A stretch of DNA of 7,668 bases, from NCBI GenBank assembly GCA_964448005.1, contig CAYUUW010000056.1:1-7668 (forward strand), in the 5' to 3' direction. Each line of letters opens with the position of its first letter. Within the stretch, counting starts at the first letter, position 1. Origin of the DNA: CAYUUW01 sp964448005 (GTDB lineage: Bacteria; Patescibacteriota; Gracilibacteria; UM-FILTER-43-11). The notes beneath the pieces are model-generated. The model did no database searches and was not told where the DNA came from. It saw nothing but the letters and a program-made list of their open reading frames with translations. Below are positions 1 to 4,834 of the stretch, in pieces. Both the position numbers and the translations under genes were made by a program.

Positions 1-1950
1 GTGCAGGTCACCGGCTGCACGCTCTGGGCGGCAATATCGTTGATCTGGACGGGGTTGGTGGTGAGGGTGAAGTTGACCACCGGCTGGCAGGTCACCAGGT
101 AGTCCTGCAGGGCGGCCACGGGGAAGTCCTGGGAGGCTCCGTTGAGGATCTGCGCGTTGTTGGCCACGCCCGGGGTGATGGTCACTCCGGCCTGGGCCAG
201 CCCCACGGGGCCGCTCACGCTGACCCGGATGATGGCCTGGTTGGGGGCCACGGGATTGTAGATGCCCGTGATGCTGAGGGTGTCCCCGTCCTGGAAGATG
301 GTTCCAGCCACATACGCCGCTCCGTTCAGCAGCACCTCCACGTTGGCGGGAACCGCGGCGATGGCCTGGTTCTGGATCGTCACCGTGTTGGGGGTGACGA
401 AGCCTGGCCGGGGGTCGAACTCGATGGTCTTGGCGGCCGCCAGATCCGTCAGCAGCACGTTGGTCAGGGTGTCTGGCGTGGGCTCGAAAGCGCCGCCGTT
501 GTAGCTGTAGGGTTCGGCCAGGGCATTGCCCAGGTTGTCCTCGGTGGCGATGTTGATGGTTACTTCATCCTGTGGGCCGGCTTGAGGCAAGTAGGTGCCG
601 AAGATGATCAGGGTGTCTCCGTCCTGCAGCAGGGTTCCTGCCACATAGGGGGTTTGGAAGTTGTTGAGGAGGATGGTGACATTGGCCGGAATGCTGGCGA
701 TGGCCTGGTTCTGGATCGTCACGGTGCCGGGGGTCACGAACCCGACCTTGTCGGCGAAGGTGATGGTTTTGGCGGCGGCCAGGTCGGAAAGCAGGACGTT
801 GCCGATCACATCTGGCGTGGCTGTGAAGGCTCCGCCGTTGTAGCTGTAGTTTTCATTCAGGCCTGCTCCCTGCTGGTCCTGGGTCCGCACATGGATGTCT
901 ATGGAGTCTTCCGGGCTCACGGTGGAGATATAGTGCCCCAGCACGTCCAGGGTCTCGCCGTCGTTCAGGTAAAGGAGGACGAAGCCCTCTTCCGGCGTGG
1001 CCAGGGTGGCTCCGGGCACAGGGTCGGCGAACTCCACCACGTAGGCTCCCGGAGGAAGCTGGTAGTCGCAGGGGCTCTGCGGGGTGCAGGTCTGGCCGTT
1101 TCCGTTGGCCAGGCTCACCTTCTGCTGGTTCTCCACGGTGTACAGCTCGAAGGCACCGTTGGCATGGTCCACGCTCACGCTCACCGTTCCGGAGGGGCCC
1201 ACCAGGGGCTCGTAGTCTCCCAGCACGTCCAGGGTCTCGCCGTCGTTCAGGTAAAGGAGGACGAAGCCCTCGGCCGGGGCGGCCAGGGTGGCTCCGGGCA
1301 CAGGATCGGCGAACTCCACCACGTAGGCTCCCGGAGGAAGCTGGTAGTCGCAGGGGCTCTNNNNNNNNNNNNNNNNNNNNNNNNNNNNNNNNNNNNNNNN
1401 NNNNNNNNNNNNNNNNNNNNNNNNNNNNNNNNNNNNNNNNNNNNNNNNNNNNNNNNNNNNGCTCGAAGGCACCGTTGGCATGGTCCACGCTCACGCTCAC
1501 CGTTCCGGAGGGGCCGTTGTTGCCTTGGGGAATGTAGTTGGCCAAAACCTCCACGCTGCCGTTGTTGCTCAGGTAGAACAGCACTCCTTTCTTGCCGTCA
1601 TGGTCCACGGCCTCCACCTCCTGCCCGTTCACGCTGAGGACGGTTTGGAAGCCTTGCAGGGTGGAAAAGAGCGCGATGTGGGCTCCGGCGGGAAAATTGC
1701 TGTTGGTCAGCCTATGGTAGCCGTTGCTCTGAGGCTGGCTGGCTCCGAAGGCGCTGAGCACCGGGGTGTTCAGGTTCCCATTGGAGTAGACCTCCATTTG
1801 GGCCTCGGGGCGGCTGACGCCCATCGTGAGTTCCCCGACCATAGGATCGGCGCCGACGCCCAAGGGGGCCAGAGCGGGGGAGAAGAGGCTGAGGGCCAGG
1901 CTCAGAAGGCCGAGCTTTGCGAGCCCCTTGCGAAGCGTTTTCCTGAACAT
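1..1950 (-). CDS. Large secreted protein of tandem beta-rich repeats, 3' end beyond the window
   Basis: I do not recognise a named family. Residues 1-34 (MFRKTLRKGLAKLG, then a Leu/Ala-rich stretch ending GVGA before DP) form a classic signal peptide. A unique N-terminal domain follows. Then come about two copies of a 94-residue repeat (type A, with a conserved Cys pair CTPQSPC and the segment LPPGAYVVEFADPVPGATL), two copies of a 113-residue repeat (type B, SYNGGAF...TVTIQNQAIA), and a further domain running off the window. Repeats end in a shared motif of the form DG(D/E)TLxxxGxY, which suggests related beta-sandwich modules; a cell-surface or matrix role is inference only. The 100-N gap at 1361-1460 throws the naive frame; the frame is restored if the missing DNA is 66 bp plus multiples of 282 bp. 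The start is uncertain: an in-frame ATG at 1998 adds 16 residues, and neither start has a Shine-Dalgarno sequence. I chose 1950 because it gives the cleaner signal peptide. Confidence 0.8.
223..900 (-). repeat. Two tandem copies of a 339-bp coding repeat (type B)
   Basis: The same 113-residue unit occurs twice in frame, about 562-900 and 223-561. The anchor sequence gtagctgta recurs at 840 and 501, an offset of 339 bp. Shared protein segments include SYNGGAF, DLAAAKTI, GFVTP, TVTIQNQAIA, PANV and DGDTL. The copies differ at many positions, so this duplication is older than the type A repeat next to it. Unit edges are approximate. Confidence 0.85.
939..1515 (-). repeat. Nearly identical 282-bp coding repeat (type A), interrupted by an assembly gap
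   Basis: The sequence at 939-1078 recurs at 1221-1360, an offset of exactly 282 bp (94 codons), with only a few substitutions. The sequence at 1145-1199 recurs at 1461-1515 on the other side of the N run. Each unit encodes VSVSVDHANGAFE, then ENQQKVSLANGNGQ, a Cys pair, and YLNDGETLDVLG. The near-identity at DNA level points to recent expansion, and the copy number may be under-counted because the assembler broke here. Confidence 0.9.
1361..1460. other. 100-N assembly gap inside the type A repeat
   Basis: This is a run of exactly 100 N, the conventional placeholder for a gap of unknown size. It sits inside a tandem repeat, and the flanks match positions 1078 and 1145 of the neighbouring copy. 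By homology the missing sequence corresponds to 1079-1144 (66 bp) or that plus whole 282-bp units. Confidence 0.95.
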
Positions 1951-2026
1951 GGGGTAGGGGGTTACAATGGAATTCAAATGGGTTGGATTAGGATTCATGG
2001 TGTGGGTGGAAAGGGGAATATGCTAC

Positions 2027-2065
2027 AAAAAAACCGCAAGGCTGCTTTTGCTTTTTTTGCGGTTT
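2027..2065 (-). terminator. Intrinsic-terminator-like hairpin in the leader of the repeat-protein gene
   Basis: On the minus strand a 9-bp perfect stem (AAACCGCAA, 2065-2057, with TTGCGGTTT, 2039-2031) has a 17-nt loop and runs straight into T residues (seven Ts at 2033-2027). It lies about 70-110 nt downstream of the predicted start of transcription and before the start codon. It could attenuate the downstream gene or end a short RNA of about 110 nt. A smaller hairpin, CCTGG-AAAG-CCAGG, lies upstream at 2084-2097. The plus-strand reading lacks an equally clean U tract. Confidence 0.6.
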
Positions 2066-2143
2066 GGTTTTGATTTGAGGATTCCTGGCTTTCCAGGCTC
2101 TTTTTGTGGTCTTTTTTTGTCCTCCTCCGTAGATTTGGGCCTT

Positions 2144-2172
2144 ATTCTATTTCATTTTTAATAATTTGTCAA
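2144..2172 (-). promoter_or_regulatory. Sigma70 promoter of the repeat-protein gene
   Basis: Minus strand: -35 TTGACA (2172-2167), a 17-bp A/T-rich spacer, and -10 TAGAAT (2149-2144). Transcription would start near 2137, giving a leader of about 190 nt to the ATG at 1950. The match is near-consensus and sits in an AT-rich island in otherwise GC-rich DNA. Confidence 0.8.
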
Positions 2173-2245
2173 GGGTATTTGCGCCTTTTTTTCCTGGGGC
2201 GGTTTCGCAGGGGCATTGTAGCCTTTTTCGCTGGAAGAAGCCAGG

Positions 2246-2275
2246 GGACCCCCTCCGGCTCCCCCGAAGGGGGAG
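2246..2275. repeat. 30-bp G/C palindromic repeat, copy 1
   Basis: The 30-bp unit is GGACCCCCTCCGG followed by a perfect hairpin CTCCCCC-GAA-GGGGGAG (2259-2275). Two further copies lie at 2492-2521 and 4555-4584, all intergenic. Confidence 0.8.
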
Positions 2276-2305
2276 AATTAAGCGAATTAATCTTCTTATC
2301 CGACC

Positions 2306-2331
2306 GTCATTCCGGCGAAAGCCGGAATCCA
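2306..2331. repeat. REP-like palindrome GTCATTCC...GGAATCC
   Basis: A perfect 8-bp stem ATTCCGGC / GCCGGAAT (2309-2316, 2321-2328) closes a GAAA tetraloop, flanked by GTC and CCAG. It belongs to the same family as the palindromes at 2419-2467, 4645-4742 and 7298-7397. Confidence 0.8.
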
Positions 2332-2378
2332 GGAGGGGGCAGGAGGGGGAGAGGAATGCAAAATGCAGATCCCCCCTG

Positions 2379-2404
2379 CCCCCCTTTGGCAAGGGGGGTT
2401 TTTT
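2379..2404 (+). repeat. Terminator-like G/C palindrome with T6 tail
   Basis: Stem CCCCCCTT / AAGGGGGG (2379-2386, 2391-2398) with loop TGGC, followed by six T on the plus strand (2399-2404). It lies between two REP-like palindromes. It has the form of a plus-strand intrinsic terminator, but no plus-strand gene lies upstream, so it is best taken as a dispersed intergenic repeat. Confidence 0.6.
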
Positions 2405-2418
2405 GAAAATCCCCACCT

Positions 2419-2467
2419 GTCATTCCGTGCTACGACCTGCCTACCGGCAGGCAGGCACGGAATCCAG
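2419..2467. repeat. REP-like palindrome with nested inner palindrome
   Basis: The outer arms ATTCCGTGC (2422-2430) and GCACGGAAT (2455-2463) are perfectly complementary. The interior holds a second near-palindrome rich in CCTGCC/GGCAGG. It has the same orientation (GTCATTCC to GGAATCCAG) as the copy at 2306-2331. Confidence 0.8.
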
Positions 2468-2491
2468 GGGGGCAGGAGAGGTAGTGAATAC

Positions 2492-2521
2492 GGACCCCCT
2501 CCAACTCCCCCGAAGGGGGAG
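2492..2521. repeat. 30-bp G/C palindromic repeat, copy 2
   Basis: Differs from the copy at 2246-2275 by only two bases (AA for GG before the hairpin). The hairpin CTCCCCC-GAA-GGGGGAG spans 2505-2521. It lies just past the terminator of the lipoprotein gene. Confidence 0.8.
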
Positions 2522-2532
2522 GGGAATACAAT

Positions 2533-2560
2533 AAAAAAAGGACGGTCCGTAGACCGTCCT
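2533..2560 (-). terminator. Intrinsic terminator of the lipoprotein gene
   Basis: On the minus strand the stem AGGACGGTC / GACCGTCCT with loop TACG is followed by seven T (2539-2533). It begins about 40 nt past the TGA at 2605-2603. A separate 7-bp hairpin (AGCTCCT / AGGAGCT, 2564-2582) lies between stop and terminator. Confidence 0.9.
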
Positions 2561-2602
2561 CGAAGCTCCTTGTTCAGGAGCTGTTCCCTTCACAGGGATT
2601 GT

Positions 2603-4126
2603 TCACTCGCAATTGCCGGCGTTGCAGTCGGTGGTGCCGGGCATTTCATCGATGCATTGCTGATCGTTGAAGCACTCACAGCCACCGTTGGGCGGAAGCC
2701 CGAAGATCTGAGTGTCGGCGACGATCATGTTCCATTGCTGGGTGTTCACCCCAGCATGAACATTGATGAATCCACCAACGGCTCCCTCGAAGCTTGGCTC
2801 TTTCCAGCCCACCCAACCCGTGTTGTTGTCCACGATCAGGTACTGCTCGAGGCTTGGATCATCGAGCGATGGCTGGCCCACGATGAGGGCATCGACGGCT
2901 TGCTGCGAAAGATTCCCGCAGACGTCGCCGTTCATTTGGCCCACCATGACCTGCATGTTGTAGCACACGGCGTCGTCGGTGAAAGCCAGGTCATTTGGCA
3001 ACTTCAGGCAGAGTTCGAGAACTCCGACGTCGGGCTGGCAGGAGCCCAGCTCGGCGTTGCAGATCAGGTTGGGATCGCAGCTGTCGTCGGGCTCGATGCA
3101 GTCGCATCCCAGCTCGCCGGGCGTGCAGTCCACGCATTCCTGAATGGCTTCGTCGCACACCGTTCCGTACCCGCACTGCTCGTCGTTGTCGCAGGGGGTG
3201 GGCGGGAGCGGCTGGTCGCAGAAGCCGTTGTTGCAGACGAGCGTGCCGGAGCATTCTTCGTCGTTGGCGCAGGCGCAGTTGAGCTGTCCGTTGCAGGGCG
3301 GCTCCGGCTGGGTGCAGAAGTTGTTCTGGCACTCCAGGCCGTCGGCGCAGTCTTCGTTCATGGCGCATTCGCAGTTCGGCCCTCCTTCACCAGGGGTGCA
3401 CATTTGGCCACCGCCGGTGGGGAAGGTGCAGAGCCCTTCGCCGTCTTCGTCGAGGTCGACACAGACCAGCTCTTCGTCGCACATGCCGTTGTCGCATCCG
3501 CAGCCGGGAGTTCCGGCTTCGCATTCTCCCTCGGGGAAGGAGCAGGTGTCGGCCGTCCCGTCGGCGTTCTCGATGCAGATCAAGGCTCCATCGCAGAGGC
3601 CATCGGCGCAGCCGCAGCCCGCTTCACCTTCCTGGCAGCCTCCATCTCCGGTGGCGGAAACGATCCGCAGTTCGACGAGAGGCAATTCCTCTCCGGCTTC
3701 CACAACGATCTCGTTGCGGAAATCGGTCGAGTCGGTTGCTTCGAGGCGCCAGCCCGAATCGACCACGAAGGTCGGATTGAGCTTGATGGCCAAGCTCCGG
3801 TCCTCGTTCGAGGGGAAGCTGGTCATCGAGGCGGCCAGCACGAGCGTGCTGCCATCGGGATTGAAGGCAAGGGCTCCCTTGTAGATCTCTTCCCCGAGTC
3901 CGTCGCCGTCACTGTCCTTGGCGTACACGGTGACATCGATGCTGAGGTCCGCTTCGCAGAGCGCGGGCTGGACGACCTTGTTCGGGTCGCAGGGGACGCT
4001 CACATCGAGCGAGCCCATGAGCTCCACGTCGGGAGCGGGTTCGGCCAGCTCGGGCTTGCAGCCGCTGCTGCTCAGGATGAGGCCGAGGGTCGCGAGGATG
4101 CTGAGGGTCAGGTTCTTGGTGGTCAT
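2603..4126 (-). CDS. Cys-rich lipoprotein with tandem EGF-like repeats
   Basis: 507 residues; exact function unknown. A lipoprotein signal peptide (hydrophobic 5-18, then SSSGC with the lipidated Cys at 23) predicts membrane anchoring. Residues 40-160 form a beta-rich domain carrying DSDGDG (71-76), a possible calcium loop. Residues 164-366 hold six Cys modules of the type C-x(5-6)-G-C-x-C...C...LxC...C, a disulfide-rich pattern common in secreted myxobacterial proteins. Residues 367-482 are a mixed domain (NNTGWVGWKEPSFEGAVGG), and 483-507 a final Cys cluster ending NCE. The start at 4126 is preferred over the in-frame ATG at 4186: it has AAGGA nine bases upstream, and the extra 20 residues would be translated leader RNA that is conserved upstream of an unrelated gene. 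It has its own promoter, leader and terminator. An adhesive or protein-binding surface role is inferred only. Confidence 0.9.
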   Translation of the reverse strand: MTTKNLTLSILATLGLILSSSGCKPELAEPAPDVELMGSLDVSVPCDPNKVVQPALCEADLSIDVTVYAKDSDGDGLGEEIYKGALAFNPDGSTLVLAASMTSFPSNEDRSLAIKLNPTFVVDSGWRLEATDSTDFRNEIVVEAGEELPLVELRIVSATGDGGCQEGEAGCGCADGLCDGALICIENADGTADTCSFPEGECEAGTPGCGCDNGMCDEELVCVDLDEDGEGLCTFPTGGGQMCTPGEGGPNCECAMNEDCADGLECQNNFCTQPEPPCNGQLNCACANDEECSGTLVCNNGFCDQPLPPTPCDNDEQCGYGTVCDEAIQECVDCTPGELGCDCIEPDDSCDPNLICNAELGSCQPDVGVLELCLKLPNDLAFTDDAVCYNMQVMVGQMNGDVCGNLSQQAVDALIVGQPSLDDPSLEQYLIVDNNTGWVGWKEPSFEGAVGGFINVHAGVNTQQWNMIVADTQIFGLPPNGGCECFNDQQCIDEMPGTTDCNAGNCE

Positions 4127-4486
4127 GGTCTTTGTTCCTTCTCTTTCGGAATTCGAGGCTTCTGGGCCTCGGGTTTGGGGACCCAATCGGGTCGATTTGA
4201 CACAATTGGGTCCTTTCGGGGCCCATTGCTTGCTCTAACGTGCTTCGCGCCGAAGGAGAGGCGGACGATGGCCGAGGATTGATTTCCAGGGACCATGCTC
4301 CGCTTTTTCTCCGGCGCGAGAATGAAGGAGTGGGTTGTTTCGCGAGTGATACCACTTCGCTCCTACCCTTCGATTTCTCTCGGGGCAAGTCGGAGCTTCG
4401 TAGCATTCATTGTGAAGGACCATGAGGCGCGGGATGGCCTGTTGTAGGCCTTTCGGCTCTAGATCAGGCGTTCCACATGCTTCAGG
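4127..4486 (-). promoter_or_regulatory. Long structured 5' leader of the lipoprotein gene
   Basis: About 360 nt lie between the predicted transcription start near 4486 and the ATG. The part at 4154-4320 matches the leader of the barrel-protein gene. Predicted helices, 5' to 3': P1 CGCGCCGGAGA (4318-4308) with the bulged strand TCTCCTTCGGCGCG (4259-4246); P2 GCGGA / TCCGC (4303-4299, 4265-4261); P3 CCAT / ATGG analogue (4293-4296, 4268-4271); P4 GGACCCAAT / ATTGGGTCC with 17-nt loop (4213-4205, 4187-4179); P5 CGAGGC-CCAGAA-GCCTCG (4171-4154). Upstream there is a hairpin GGCCT-ACAAC-AGGCC (4450-4436). The Shine-Dalgarno AAGGA is at 4140-4136. I cannot assign it to a known riboswitch class. Confidence 0.65.
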
Positions 4487-4492
4487 ATGCAA

Positions 4493-4521
4493 ATTGTAGC
4501 ATGAATAGTAAATTATGTCAA
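4493..4521 (-). promoter_or_regulatory. Sigma70 promoter of the lipoprotein gene
   Basis: Minus strand: -35 TTGACA (4521-4516), 17-bp spacer, -10 TACAAT (4498-4493). It is identical at 23 of 29 positions to the promoter at 7245-7273, including most of the spacer (TAAnnTACTATTnATG), so the two are duplicates and not merely both near consensus. Confidence 0.85.
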
Positions 4522-4554
4522 ATCACTTTTAATCCATACGGTCAAGGGGGGTGG

Positions 4555-4584
4555 GAACCCCCTCCGGCTCCCCCGAAGGGGGAG
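4555..4584. repeat. 30-bp G/C palindromic repeat, copy 3
   Basis: Differs by a single base from the copy at 2246-2275; hairpin CTCCCCC-GAA-GGGGGAG at 4568-4584. It lies between the promoter of the lipoprotein gene and the composite palindromic element at 4645. Confidence 0.8.
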
Positions 4585-4644
4585 GGTTAAATCAATAGCA
4601 GTTGTCGCTCAGAGCGAACGCAGTGAGCGTGGAGCCTCTCAATT

Positions 4645-4742
4645 GTCATTCCGGGCCTGACCCGGAATCCAGTGGGGGTGATTTTAGGGGTGGTGCTCCA
4701 CCCCACCTGCCTCCACTGGATTCCCATTTTCATGGGAATGAC
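4645..4742. repeat. 98-bp composite palindromic element (REP pair, MITE-like)
   Basis: The ends are GTCATTCC and GGAATGAC. Each end is itself a hairpin: ATTCCGGG / CCCGGAAT (4648-4655, 4661-4668) and ATTCCCAT / ATGGGAAT (4720-4727, 4732-4739). The inner flanks GGAATCCAGTGG (4664-4675) and CCACTGGATTCC (4713-4724) are perfect inverted repeats. At the centre is GGGGTGG-TGCT-CCACCCC (4687-4704). It sits just past the terminator of the barrel-protein gene. Confidence 0.85.
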
Positions 4743-4753
4743 AGAAAGCAGAC

Positions 4754-4785
4754 AAAGAAAAAGAGCGGTCCATTGGACCGCTCTT
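4754..4785 (-). terminator. Intrinsic terminator of the barrel-protein gene
   Basis: Perfect stem AAGAGCGGTC / GACCGCTCTT (10 bp, 5-nt loop; palindromic over 4761-4785), followed on the minus strand by TTTCTTTG. It lies about 50 nt past the stop codon. Confidence 0.9.
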
Positions 4786-4834
4786 CAACTCGTCAGGGAG
4801 CTTTGGACCTTTCGGTCCTCCGCTCACCAGTGCA

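Noticed and set aside
853..1460. Apparent frameshift giving an Arg/Pro-rich C-terminus to the repeat protein
   Set aside because: The change of frame is caused by the 100-N placeholder. In the correct frame the repeat protein continues to the window edge.
2379..2404. Plus-strand terminator of a gene
   Set aside because: Hairpin and T run are good, but no plus-strand gene precedes it, so it is listed as a repeat.
2246..2521. Possible CRISPR array
   Set aside because: Palindromic units belong to different families and differ in spacing; there are no regular repeats and spacers.
4196..4201. TTGACA on the plus strand in the P4 loop (also at 7026-7031)
   Set aside because: No -10 hexamer follows at about 17 bp; the downstream sequence is GC-rich. 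Conservation is better explained by the leader structure.
2363..4282. 639-residue plus-strand open frame
   Set aside because: It lies antisense to the Cys-rich lipoprotein, begins inside intergenic palindromes, and has no recognisable domain. The minus-strand reading has a signal peptide, Shine-Dalgarno sequence, promoter and terminator.
4235..4492. 85-residue open frame in the lipoprotein leader
   Set aside because: Its start (TTG) would lie upstream of the predicted transcription start, and it runs through the structured leader. The shared leader contains indels between copies, so it is not protein-coding.
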